This document shows, piece by piece, positions 17,631 to 25,967 of a stretch of DNA of 56,584 bases. The stretch is from Bradyrhizobium sp. ORS 375 (lineage in GTDB: Bacteria > Pseudomonadota > Alphaproteobacteria > Rhizobiales > Xanthobacteraceae), in assembly GCF_000239775.1 (NCBI RefSeq), contig NZ_CAFI01000156.1, positions 1-56,584 of the forward strand, in the 5' to 3' direction. Below the pieces are notes generated by a model. That model did no database searches, was not told where the DNA came from, and saw nothing but the letters and a program-made list of their open reading frames with translations. Positions within the stretch are counted from its first letter, which is position 1. Each line of letters opens with the position of its first letter. The position numbers and the translations under genes are program-made.

Positions 17631-19343
17631 TCACGAGCCCCGCCATTTCCGCTCCGCCTCGTCCCACGCCGCCAGCGGCTGCAGGTCCGGCACCCACGCC
17701 AACCCAGTCTTGGCATCCGACGACACCGCCTCCGGCGTCACGACCATGTCGAGCAGCGCCGGGCGATTGGCCAGCGCGCGCTCGATCGCAGGGCCCAACT
17801 GCTCCTCCGTCTCGACGCGCTCGGCATGCATGCCGAAGGCGCGGGCCATGGCGGCGTGATCGGCGAATTGCAGTTTCGTGCCGACGACCTTGCCATGCGT
17901 GACCGTCTGGTCATGCACCTCGATCTGCCAGGCGCCGTTGTTGGCGACGACGATCAGCACCGGGGCCTTATGGCGCACGGCCGTATCCACCTCGATTGCA
18001 TTGAAGCCGAACGCGCCGTCGCCGGTCGCGACCACCACCGGCTTGTCGGGACAAGCGAGGCTCGCCGCGATGCCATAGGGCACGCCGATTCCGATGCAGC
18101 CGAACGGGCCGGGATCGAGCATCACGGGCGCGCTGAGGCCGACGCGGGCGAATGAAAGGAAGTCGCCGCCATCGGTGATGACCACGGCGTCGTGGCCGAT
18201 CGCCTCCTGCACCGCTGACAAGACCCGGTTCGGATGCAAGCGTCCGTCCGAGCCGGACGCCGCCGTCGCCATGCTCTGCTTCAGCTTGGCGGCGCGCTCC
18301 TGATGCGCCGCGCGGAGCTTGCTCGCCCACTGGCGGTCGACGGCCGATTCGCGATTGCCCGCGAGCGCTACGATCGCGCGGAGCGTCTCGGCTGGCGACG
18401 CCAGGATCTCGGCCGCGCCTCGCCGATTGTCGCGCAGCTCGCTGGCCGTATCGCTGATGCGTACGAACTTCGCATCCTTGAACACGGCGGGCGAGCCGTA
18501 GGCGAGCTGGAAGTCGAGCTTTCGTCCGACCGTGAGCACCACATCGGCATCGCCCATCACGGCGCCGCGCATCGCACCGACCACGGAGGGGTGATCGTCA
18601 GGCACGAGGCCCCTGCTCTCGCCGGTGTCGAGGTAAACAGCGCCGAGCCGGTCGAGCAAGCCGATCAGCTCCGGTCCGGCACCGCGCGCGCCGCGACCGG
18701 AGATGACGAGCACGCGCCGGGCCGACCACAGCAGCTCAACGGCCTTCTCGACCTCGGCCGGATCCGGCCGCATCGCCGCGCGCGGCTTCGGCGCGAGATG
18801 CTCCTCGAGCTGCAGCGCCTTCGGGACGAGCCCGCGCAACGTATCGACCGGAAAATCGATGAACACCGGTCCGGGCTCGCCGCCATCGCCGAACGCGCGC
18901 GAAATCGCTTCGTCGAGTTCCTGCAGAACCAACGAGGGCTCGCGCACGGTGCGGGCATAGCGGGTGATCGAGCGCACCAGCTGGGTGTGATCCATGTCCT
19001 GCAGGCCGCCGCGATTCTCTTGCGGCCGCGGGTTGCCGCCCGACATGACCAGCACCGGGGCGCGCGAAACGTGGGCATTGGCGATGCCCGTGATCGCATT
19101 GGTCATGCCGGGTCCCGCGGTGACCAGGGCGACGCCGAGCTCGCCGGTCAGCTCCGCATGCGCCTGCGCCATGTGGACGGCTGCGCGCTCGTCGCGCACG
19201 TCGATGATCTGGATGCCCTCGGCGTCGAGCCGCATCCAGATCGGCATGATATGGCCCCCGCATAGCGCGAACACGCGGCCAACGCCGCGGCGCTTCAGCA
19301 GGCGGGCGATCAGGGCGGCGGCACTGTCGGGAGAGATTGTCAT
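17631..19343 (-). CDS. thiamine diphosphate-dependent enzyme, acetolactate synthase-like
   Basis: The 570-residue protein has the three-domain ThDP plan. The N-terminal Pyr domain carries the catalytic Glu in VRDERAAVHMAQAHAELTG, and the central domain has the DLDTGESRG-type fold region. The C-terminal PP domain has the metal/ThDP motif GDGAFGFNAIEV through VVANNGAW. The ATG at 19343 was chosen because it begins MTISPDSAAALIARLLKRRG; the upstream frame is not protein-like. The family includes acetolactate synthases, oxalyl-CoA decarboxylases and 2-hydroxyacyl-CoA lyases, and the sequence alone does not separate them. A frameshifted transporter and an acyl-CoA ligase follow on the same strand. 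Confidence 0.85.
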   Translation of the reverse strand: MTISPDSAAALIARLLKRRGVGRVFALCGGHIMPIWMRLDAEGIQIIDVRDERAAVHMAQAHAELTGELGVALVTAGPGMTNAITGIANAHVSRAPVLVMSGGNPRPQENRGGLQDMDHTQLVRSITRYARTVREPSLVLQELDEAISRAFGDGGEPGPVFIDFPVDTLRGLVPKALQLEEHLAPKPRAAMRPDPAEVEKAVELLWSARRVLVISGRGARGAGPELIGLLDRLGAVYLDTGESRGLVPDDHPSVVGAMRGAVMGDADVVLTVGRKLDFQLAYGSPAVFKDAKFVRISDTASELRDNRRGAAEILASPAETLRAIVALAGNRESAVDRQWASKLRAAHQERAAKLKQSMATAASGSDGRLHPNRVLSAVQEAIGHDAVVITDGGDFLSFARVGLSAPVMLDPGPFGCIGIGVPYGIAASLACPDKPVVVATGDGAFGFNAIEVDTAVRHKAPVLIVVANNGAWQIEVHDQTVTHGKVVGTKLQFADHAAMARAFGMHAERVETEEQLGPAIERALANRPALLDMVVTPEAVSSDAKTGLAWVPDLQPLAAWDEAERKWRGS

Positions 19344-19371
19344 CGGACCACTCCGGTGGACGAGATTGCGA

Positions 19372-20311
19372 TCAGCCCGGCGCCAGCCAGGCCACGAGCA
19401 GCGAGACCGTGAGGACTGCAAAGATGTGCGAGACGAGGATCGCGCCCGAGGTGACACCGGCTTCGAGGCCGTAGAGCTTGGCGATCGTGAACGGCCCTGA
19501 GCCGATCGGCAGCGCGCTGAGGATGACGGCCGAATGCGACCACAGCGGCGGCATCGCGAACACATGGAAGGCGAACAGCGCGGTCACCGCCGGCTGCATC
19601 ACGAGCTTCAGCGCGACAAGAATGGCGATCGATGTCGCGTCGTGCGTGACGACGCGCTCCTGCGCCAAGAAGAGACCGATGCAGACCAGTGCCGCTGGCG
19701 AGGCCGCGCCGCCGAGCAAGGTCGTGAAGCTCATGAACGGCGCCGGCAGCGCGAAGCCGCTGAGCCCCACTGCGAGCCCGGCCACAGGTGCGATGAACAG
19801 CGGGCTGGTCAGCAGCGAGCGCGCGACCTTGGCGATGGTCGCCCCGAGCGTCGCGCCCTTCTGCAGATCCATTTCGACCATGACGATGGCGAACAGGAAC
19901 AGCACGCAGGCCGTGAACAGCGTCGCGATGATCGAGGCCGGCGCGCTGTCGGGACCGAACACCAGCAGGCACATCGGAATGCCCATGAAGCCGACATTGC
20001 TGTAGCCCGCGTCCAGTCCCCTCGATGCTGGCATTCGCAACACGGCGACCGCGCAGCCGGCTGATGATGAACCCGGTCGCAAACGTCGCGGCGATGCCGC
20101 CGCAGAACGCGCCGATGAATCCGAACTGGCTGACCTGCTCGACGCCGATCCTGGACATCGCCGTGAAGATCAGCGCCGGCAGCGCCAGGTAGACGGCGAA
20201 GCGGTTGAGATTGTCGGTCGCGGTGCGATCGAACACACCGAAGCGTCCACACAGGAAGCCGGTGAGGATCAGCGCGAAGATGGGAAGAGCGGAATTGAGA
20301 ACGGCCTGCAT
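19372..20311 (-). pseudogene. AEC-family (auxin efflux carrier-like) transporter, frameshifted
   Basis: Two frames together make one AEC transporter of about 312 residues. The first part (from 20311) reads MQAVLNSALPIFALILTGFL through RRVANASIEG. The rest (to 19372) resumes one frame over with GLDAGYSNVGFMGIPMCLL. The break is at a run of four C on the + strand (20018-20021); removing one base restores a continuous reading SIEGLDAGYSNVGF. Both halves have intact hydrophobic helices and no other stop, so the break is recent or a sequencing error. Relatives export or import organic acids such as malonate. Confidence 0.8.
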
Positions 20312-20353
20312 CGCAGCTAACTATCAGACTGCAGCGCATCGCAGCCACTCACC

Positions 20354-21904
20354 TTACGAAAATCTCTTCTTCAATTCGCGATGCAGGATCTTGCCGGTGG
20401 CGTTGCGCGGCATCTCGGCATCGGTGATGAAGGCGTAGCTTCGCGGCCGCTTGAAGCCGGCGAGACGCTCCTTCGCCCAATCGACCAGCTCGCACTCCCT
20501 CAGGGTCATGCCGTCGCGCGGCACGATCACCGCATGGACGCGTTCGCCCCATTTATCGTCGGGCAGGCCGATCACGGCGATGTCCTTGACACCGGGATGC
20601 GCGCCGACCAGCGCCTCGACCTCGGAGGGGTAGATGTTCTCGCCGCCGGAGATGATCATGTTGCTCTTGCGGTCGGCAAGATGGATGTAGCCGTCGGCGT
20701 CGCGGCGCGCCATGTCGCCGACGGAGCAGTAATCCCCGCGGAACGCCTCTTTCGTCTTTTCCGGCAGCCGCCAATAGCAGTCGAAGGTATGCGCGTTGGA
20801 GGAATAGAGCTCGCCCGCCTCACCGTCCGGCACCTCATTGCCGGCCTCGTCGAGGATGCGGATCGGCGCGGCGCCGACGCATTCGCGGCCCACCGAGCCG
20901 AGCTTGGTGAACTGCTCGTGCGGATGCAGCATCGTCACCCAGCCGGTCTCGGTGGCGCCATAGAGTTCGTACAGACTCGACTTCGGGAACATCTCCATCA
21001 CCTCGCGCTTGGTCTCCGGGCGCGCCGGCGCCGAGGAGATCATGAGCTTGGTGACCGCGCTGAAATCGTGCTGCGCGCGGACCGCGCGCGGCAGGTCGAG
21101 CATCATGATGTAATGCGTCGGGACCAGCGAGGTGAAGGTCGAGCCGCCGTCGGCCAGCGTCGATACCGCGTGCTCGGGATCAAAACTCTTGCGCGAATAG
21201 ATCGAATTGACGCCGCCGATATAGCCGAACGCGCCGAAGAAGTTCAGCGAGTTGGCATGGCACATCGGCATGACCAGCAGCGTGCCGTCGTTGCGGCTGA
21301 GCTTCAGCTCGATCTCGGTCACCATCGACAGCAGCACAGCGCTGCGATGACTGCGCAGCACGCCCTTGGGCTTGCCGGTCGTGCCCGACGTGTACATCAG
21401 CGTCCAGGGATCGGACAGCGCGACCTGCTGGTCCGGCTCGCGCGACGACGCCGCCGCAATGATGTCTTCATAGCCGCGATAGCCGGCCGGACGCGGCCTC
21501 GTGCCGAAGTGGATGAAGCGGTCGTCCGCGATACCGAGATCCTTGCGCGTCTCTTCGACCAGACCGACGAGTTCGTCCTGGACGATGACGGCGGCCGCTT
21601 CGGCGTTCTGGACGATGAACTGCACCTCCGGCGCGGTCAGGCGGAAGTTGATCGGCAGCGCGACCAAGCCGGCCTTGGCGGTCGCCGCGTAGATCTCGCA
21701 CCATTCGGCACAGTTGTAGGCGAGGATCGCGACGCGATCGCCCTTGGCGAGACCGAGGCCGAGCAGCGCGTTAGCCAGCCGGCAGGCGCGCTCGTTCCAC
21801 AGCGCAAAGCTCATCGCGCGCTCGAGGTCGCGGGCACCGGTGCGCTCCGGCGACATGCGGGCGTGAGCGGACAGCATCTGACCGAAGTTCAAGAGATCTC
21901 TCAC
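20354..21904 (-). CDS. AMP-forming acyl-CoA synthetase/ligase (ANL superfamily)
   Basis: The 516-residue protein shows the full adenylation motif set: P-loop-like YTSGTTGKPKGV, LYELYGATE, the hinge (YIHLADRKSNMIISGGENIYPSEVE) and the C-terminal catalytic Lys in MPRNATGKILHREL. It activates a carboxylic acid to acyl-AMP and then acyl-CoA. The GTG at 21904 has a strong GGGAGGAGC ribosome site. The substrate is unknown; similarity to crotonobetaine/carnitine and medium-chain ligases is only general. It lies on the same strand as the ThDP enzyme and the broken AEC transporter, suggesting one catabolic unit. Confidence 0.9.
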   Translation of the reverse strand: MRDLLNFGQMLSAHARMSPERTGARDLERAMSFALWNERACRLANALLGLGLAKGDRVAILAYNCAEWCEIYAATAKAGLVALPINFRLTAPEVQFIVQNAEAAAVIVQDELVGLVEETRKDLGIADDRFIHFGTRPRPAGYRGYEDIIAAASSREPDQQVALSDPWTLMYTSGTTGKPKGVLRSHRSAVLLSMVTEIELKLSRNDGTLLVMPMCHANSLNFFGAFGYIGGVNSIYSRKSFDPEHAVSTLADGGSTFTSLVPTHYIMMLDLPRAVRAQHDFSAVTKLMISSAPARPETKREVMEMFPKSSLYELYGATETGWVTMLHPHEQFTKLGSVGRECVGAAPIRILDEAGNEVPDGEAGELYSSNAHTFDCYWRLPEKTKEAFRGDYCSVGDMARRDADGYIHLADRKSNMIISGGENIYPSEVEALVGAHPGVKDIAVIGLPDDKWGERVHAVIVPRDGMTLRECELVDWAKERLAGFKRPRSYAFITDAEMPRNATGKILHRELKKRFS

Positions 21905-21994
21905 TGTCGGCTCCTCCCTGCCCCTTACGGCCGGTGAATTGCAGTCTCGACGCGTGGCAGCGACAACGAACCGAAGCCGCTGCCACGGGTCACG

Positions 21995-22090
21995 TCAGCT
22001 CTTGCGCTCGGCCTTCCGGCTCGCGCAGGCGTACATGTTGATTTCCATGCCGACGGGGACTTCGACGATCTTGGGGGCAGTCCAGCTCAT
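21995..22090 (-). CDS. pqqA: PQQ precursor peptide PqqA
   Basis: This 31-residue peptide reads MSWTAPKIVEVPVGMEINMY in its first 20 residues, followed by a short basic tail. It carries the defining E-x3-Y motif, Glu16 and Tyr20, the two residues joined to make pyrroloquinoline quinone. A GGGAG ribosome site lies eight bases before the ATG. The gene is too short for most gene finders. No pqqB, C, D or E is in the window, so the maturation genes must be elsewhere. It is on the same strand as, and downstream of, the PQQ-dehydrogenase operon whose cofactor it supplies. Confidence 0.9.
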   Translation of the reverse strand: MSWTAPKIVEVPVGMEINMYACASRKAERKS

Positions 22091-22225
22091 GCTCGTTCTC
22101 CCGGAGAGGATGATCATCGCCGCGCAACCGACGGCCGCCTGCATCTCCGGCAACTCTCCGCACCCGGCGATCGCAGGCATGACACGCAAACCTCGCCACA
22201 TTGGGCGATACACGGAATGGCTCGA

Positions 22226-22858
22226 TCAGTTCGTCTGCTTGGTAATTCGGACCAGGGTCTGGTCGACGAAGCTCTTGATGTCCTGATCCGGCTTGCGAAA
22301 CAGCTCGCGCTCAACCGTCAGCATCCGGCCCGGGATGTTCTTCTTGCAGACCTCTCGCAGGAAAACGCCGCCCACCGGCTGCTCGCCCGCCGTGGGCTGC
22401 AGCTCCTTGCAGTCCCAACCGTCAGCGCCATAGCGCGACTTCACCTGGTTGCCGAGCAGGAACGCCTTCTTGCGGATGTAGAGCCGCGCCTTTGGATCGG
22501 TCTCGATGTTGAGTCCGGACACCGTGGCCTTGTCGTCGATCACAGCCGTGAGCAGCACCGGGTGGCCGGCGACCTTGGTGCCGTCTTGGCTGGTTTCGGG
22601 ATCGAACTCGAAGCGCACCGCGCGCCGCCCCTGCTCATCGGCCGGACAGTCGCGCCAGCCCGACCATGCATCGAGCTTGCGGTCTGGCGCCCCGGCGCAG
22701 CTGAGGTTGACATAGCCTTCGTTCGGCAGGTTGCCGACCGGCATGCCGACGGTGATGTCCCTGAGATCGTAGCTCGGCACGGCCTGCGCGGAGGCGGAGT
22801 GCATGACGAAGGTCAGCAGCAGTGTCGCGAAGATCGCAATGCAGGTGGAGCATTTCAT
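22226..22858 (-). CDS. periplasmic protein of unknown function in the PQQ-dehydrogenase operon
   Basis: The 210-residue product starts at an ATG overlapping the cytochrome stop by four bases. It has a signal peptide (MKCSTCIAIFATLLLTFVMH, then SASAQA). The mature protein has Cys in LSCAGAP, WRDCPAD, WDCKELQ and REVCKK, suggesting two disulfides. A repeated TVGMPVGNLP/GYVNLSC theme sits near the N-terminus. No family was recognised. Translational coupling to the cytochrome c gene, downstream of the PQQ dehydrogenase, suggests a role in that enzyme's assembly or electron transfer. Confidence 0.7.
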   Translation of the reverse strand: MKCSTCIAIFATLLLTFVMHSASAQAVPSYDLRDITVGMPVGNLPNEGYVNLSCAGAPDRKLDAWSGWRDCPADEQGRRAVRFEFDPETSQDGTKVAGHPVLLTAVIDDKATVSGLNIETDPKARLYIRKKAFLLGNQVKSRYGADGWDCKELQPTAGEQPVGGVFLREVCKKNIPGRMLTVERELFRKPDQDIKSFVDQTLVRITKQTN

Positions 22859-23385
22859 CTCGATGGCTCGCTTGCAGGCTGGGTCGCATGGGCCTTGTAG
22901 ATGTCGCAGACGCGCGAGGTGTTGCCGAAGAAGGCGGTGCACTCGTCGTAGGTCGGCTCGCCCCGTCCCTTGATGTGCGCGAGCACGTAGTCCGCGACCG
23001 CCTCGATATCATTGGGACGCAGGAAGGTGCCGCCCTCCGGGGGCATGCGCTCGCCGACATCCTGGCGATTCATCTCGTAGCACTTGGTCGTGTCGTAGGA
23101 GCCACGCGCGAAATACGGCATGCCCGTCCCCGGGCGTCCGCAGGTGACGGTCTCGATGATGTGCTGACGGTCGAGCTCGGTCTTGCGCAGCGACAGCGCA
23201 TCGCCGCCATAACCGCCGCCGCCATTGCCATGCCATTTGTGGCAGCCGACGCAGTTGGCGCGCTTGAACACCGCCTTGCCTGCCTCGGTCGGATCGGTAG
23301 GCGCAGCAGACTGAGCCGAAGCGAGCGAGCTGGAGAAAAGAACGAAAGCCAACGCTGCCGCGGACGTGATCGCACTGAATTTCAT
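22855..23385 (-). CDS. class I cytochrome c, electron acceptor of the PQQ dehydrogenase
   Basis: The 176-residue product has a signal peptide (MKFSAITSAAALAFVLFSSS, then LASAQ) and one heme site, CVGCH (Cys45, Cys48, His49). A distal Met is probably Met89 (GTGMPYF) or Met114 (ERMPPEGG). Four further Cys (82, 102, 149, 160) are unusual and may form two disulfides. It sits directly downstream of the dehydrogenase gene, the place of XoxG/cytochrome cL in methanol-oxidising operons, so it should carry electrons from PQQ to the oxidase chain. Confidence 0.88.
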   Translation of the reverse strand: MKFSAITSAAALAFVLFSSSLASAQSAAPTDPTEAGKAVFKRANCVGCHKWHGNGGGGYGGDALSLRKTELDRQHIIETVTCGRPGTGMPYFARGSYDTTKCYEMNRQDVGERMPPEGGTFLRPNDIEAVADYVLAHIKGRGEPTYDECTAFFGNTSRVCDIYKAHATQPASEPSR

Positions 23386-23415
23386 CTGATCTTCTTTTCA
23401 AACGCGAAAACGGGA

Positions 23416-23441
23416 GGAGCGGAGGCCGAGGCCTCCGCTCC
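23416..23441. terminator. intercistronic hairpin between PQQ dehydrogenase and cytochrome c genes
   Basis: GGAGCGGAGGC (23416-23426) and GCCTCCGCTCC (23431-23441) form a perfect 11-base stem with a 4-base loop. On the minus strand it follows the dehydrogenase stop and precedes the cytochrome gene, and is followed by a T-rich CCCGTTTTC. It may partly terminate transcription or protect the upstream mRNA end. Confidence 0.65.
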
Positions 23442-23450
23442 CTGATCGAC

Positions 23451-25229
23451 TTACAGCGCGAAGACGTAGAGCATCGAGCCGGGCTGGATCTTCTTCAGTT
23501 CGGGCGTGGCTTCGATGAACCACTTGTCCCAGGCGCCGCCGAGACCGACGAGGATTGCGACATATTGCTTGCCGTCGACCATGAAGGTCACGGGAGGCGC
23601 GTTGACGCCGCCGCCGGTGTTGAACTCCCACAGCTTCTGCAGCGTCTTGGCATCGAGCGCCATCACCTCGCCCGAGGGCTGGCCGGTGAAGACGAGATCG
23701 GGCGTCGACAGCATGCCGCCGAGATTCGGGAACGGCGTCTCCATCTTGCCGGCGATCTTGCCGGTGGTGACGTCGATCGCGGTCACGCTACCCGTGATCT
23801 TGAACGGCTGGCTCGGCCCGCCGCCGGTCCAGAACTCGCGCGGCTTCAGCTTGTCCTTGGTCGCCTCCTCGACGGTGATCCGATTGCAGCTCTCGATCAC
23901 CGGGATGTACCAGAGCTTCAGATCCGGATTGTACGAGGTCGGCGGCCAGTTCTTGCCGCCCATGTTGCCGGGACAGATGTCCGCGACCTTGTTCTCGCGA
24001 TGCGGCGTCACCGACGCGTTGTAGCGCTGCACCGGGTTCTTCGGATCATACTCGATCGGCTTGCCGGTCTCGGGATCGAGGCCCTTGGTCCAGGTCACCT
24101 TCTTCACGAACGGCAGGCCCCACAGGAACTTGCCGTTGGTGCGGTCGATCGCATAGGCGAAGCCGTTGCGGTCCGCCTCCAACGCAAGCTTCTGGACCTG
24201 TCCGTTCGGCGTGGGCACGTCGACGAGGACGTTCTCGGCGACGCTGTCATAGTCATACGGATCGTTCGGCGTGTGCTGGTAGTGCCACTTGATCTTGCCG
24301 GTGTTGGCATCGAGCGCCAGCGAACTGTCGGTGTAGAGGTTGTCGCCCGGACGATAGGCGTTGTCCCAGTCCGGACCGGGGTTGCCGACGCCCCAGATGA
24401 TGGTGTCGGTTGCCGGGTCGTAGGTGCCGGTTACCCAGGTCGAGCCGCCGCCGGCCGCAGCCGCATCGTTGCTGTCCTTCCAGGTCTCGCTGCCGGGCTC
24501 GCCCTTGGCCGGAATGGTGTGGGTGCGCCAGACTTCCTTCTGCGTGCCGAGATCGGTCGCAGCGATCCAGCCGCGGATGCCGTATTCGGCGCCCGCGACG
24601 CCTGAGATCGCCATGTTCTTTACGATCAGCGGCGCGCCGGTGATGACCTCGCCCTTGTCGGGATCGGCGACCTGGCGCTGCCAGGCGACTTGCCCGGTTT
24701 CCTTGTTGGTCGCGATCAGACGGCCGTCGAGCGTGTGCGAGACGACGAGATTGCCCCACAGCGCGACGCCGCGGTTGTCGACGCCGCAGCAGGCGATCGC
24801 GCCGGCCCAGTCATGGTCCGTCTTCGGATCCATCTTCCAGACCAGTTGGCCTTTGCCGCCGCGCGCATCGATCTTGTAGACCGAGCCCCAGCCGTCGGTG
24901 ACGTAGATCATGCCGTTCTCGACGATCGGCGTGCCCTCGAGACCGCCATGGCTCCAGATGCCGCCGCCCTCGACGCCGCCGAGATGCATGGTCCAGGCGA
25001 CCTTGAGGTTCTTGACGGTGTCCTTGTTGATCTCCTTCAGCGTGGAGAAGCGTGTGCCCGAATAATTCTTGTGATGGTGCAGCCAATTGCCGGCTTCCTT
25101 GTCGGCATTCAGCAAGCGCTCCGGCGTCATCTCGTCGGCGGCCTGCGCCGGCGCGGCAAGATTGAAACAGGCAAAGGCGGCGCTGGCCAGCAGCACCGCC
25201 CGCAGGGTTGTCCTGACGTTGATCCTCAT
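23451..25229 (-). CDS. PQQ-dependent alcohol dehydrogenase with lanthanide signature (XoxF/ExaF-like)
   Basis: The 592-residue periplasmic quinoprotein has a signal peptide ending PAQAADE, tryptophan-docking propeller repeats and the vicinal Cys147-Cys148 pair (AIACCGVDNRG) beneath PQQ. Metal and catalytic residues are visible: Glu215 (GAEYG), Asn283 (GVGNPGP) and catalytic Asp326. Asp326 is followed two residues on by Asp328 (YDYDSV). The extra Asp is the known mark of lanthanide-dependent enzymes; calcium MxaF has Ala there. A good AGTAGGAAACG ribosome site precedes the ATG. It should oxidise methanol, ethanol or other alcohols and pass electrons to the cytochrome encoded next. A xoxJ-like binding protein gene is missing. 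Confidence 0.92.
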   Translation of the reverse strand: MRINVRTTLRAVLLASAAFACFNLAAPAQAADEMTPERLLNADKEAGNWLHHHKNYSGTRFSTLKEINKDTVKNLKVAWTMHLGGVEGGGIWSHGGLEGTPIVENGMIYVTDGWGSVYKIDARGGKGQLVWKMDPKTDHDWAGAIACCGVDNRGVALWGNLVVSHTLDGRLIATNKETGQVAWQRQVADPDKGEVITGAPLIVKNMAISGVAGAEYGIRGWIAATDLGTQKEVWRTHTIPAKGEPGSETWKDSNDAAAAGGGSTWVTGTYDPATDTIIWGVGNPGPDWDNAYRPGDNLYTDSSLALDANTGKIKWHYQHTPNDPYDYDSVAENVLVDVPTPNGQVQKLALEADRNGFAYAIDRTNGKFLWGLPFVKKVTWTKGLDPETGKPIEYDPKNPVQRYNASVTPHRENKVADICPGNMGGKNWPPTSYNPDLKLWYIPVIESCNRITVEEATKDKLKPREFWTGGGPSQPFKITGSVTAIDVTTGKIAGKMETPFPNLGGMLSTPDLVFTGQPSGEVMALDAKTLQKLWEFNTGGGVNAPPVTFMVDGKQYVAILVGLGGAWDKWFIEATPELKKIQPGSMLYVFAL

Positions 25230-25317
25230 CGTTTCCTACTCCCGTCTTGATGATGCGTTCGAACGAAAACCGCTCCGCCAACCGCGCAGCGAAACGGCAG
25301 CAGTCGACAAACAAGCT

Positions 25318-25764
25318 TCAGGGGGACTTGCGAACCTCGACCTCCGTTTCGATGGATCCTGCCTTCTGAAACACGATGGTGCATGTGAAGCGCTTGCCGG
25401 GCTCGAGCGGCTCCCGCGTCTGCAGCAGCATCACGTGATAGGCGGTCGGCAGCAGCACCAGCGTGCTGCCCGCGGCGATCGGAATATTGGGGATGGAGCG
25501 CATTGCCGGTGCGCCTTCGCCGCGGTCGACGGTGTGGCGCTCGGAAAAATTGGCGATCGGACAACGCACGCGCATCAACGCTTCGGGCGCCGAGGTCTCG
25601 TTCTTGATCGTGAGAGACAGAGGAATGTCGCGACCGACTTCGGGTGCTGCCGGCACCCAGGCATCGGACAGGCTCAAACCTTCTCCGGGCGCAGCCAATG
25701 CAGGCGCGAACGCAAGGCATGACGCGAACATGGACGCCAATCTCGCGCGCCGCACCGCCGGCAT
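25318..25764 (-). CDS. PCu(A)C-type periplasmic copper chaperone
   Basis: The 148-residue product (ATG at 25764, opening the signal peptide MPAVRRARLASMFASCLAFA) has the cupredoxin-like PCu(A)C fold. It carries the exact copper motif H-x10-M-x21-H-x-M: His77, Met88, His110 and Met112. These proteins deliver Cu(I) to CuA/CuB sites of oxidases. It lies 88 bases upstream of the PQQ dehydrogenase on the same strand and may share its promoter. Its usual partner senC/sco is not nearby. An earlier in-frame start at 25842 would add a charged stretch before the signal and is less likely. Confidence 0.85.
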   Translation of the reverse strand: MPAVRRARLASMFASCLAFAPALAAPGEGLSLSDAWVPAAPEVGRDIPLSLTIKNETSAPEALMRVRCPIANFSERHTVDRGEGAPAMRSIPNIPIAAGSTLVLLPTAYHVMLLQTREPLEPGKRFTCTIVFQKAGSIETEVEVRKSP

Positions 25765-25890
25765 GAGCCGGGAGTGCACGCTGCCCTCCGAGGGAGCCGA
25801 GCAGCATTGGTCGCGCTTCGAACGAGCCGGTTGATCCGACACCGACGCCCTCCCCGGAATATCGGAGCCGTTGAAGCCTGGCTCCTTATT

Positions 25891-25918
25891 TCTGAATTCG
25901 TACTCTGAATTCGAATTC
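25891..25918. promoter_or_regulatory. direct and inverted repeat cluster, candidate GntR operator
   Basis: Two direct copies of TCTGAATTCG (25891-25900 and 25904-25913) overlap a 12-base perfect palindrome GAATTCGAATTC (25907-25918). They lie in the 203-base space between the divergent copper-chaperone/dehydrogenase genes and the first GntR gene. The position and AT-rich symmetry suggest the binding site of one or both GntR proteins. Confidence 0.55.
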
Positions 25919-25967
25919 GTCGCAAATGGATTTTCGCGTTCGGCGTGGTATTGTTCCCTTGAACGTG

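Noticed and set aside
20381-21937. 518-codon open frame antisense to the acyl-CoA ligase
   Set aside because: The ligase has all ANL motifs; the antisense frame has none.
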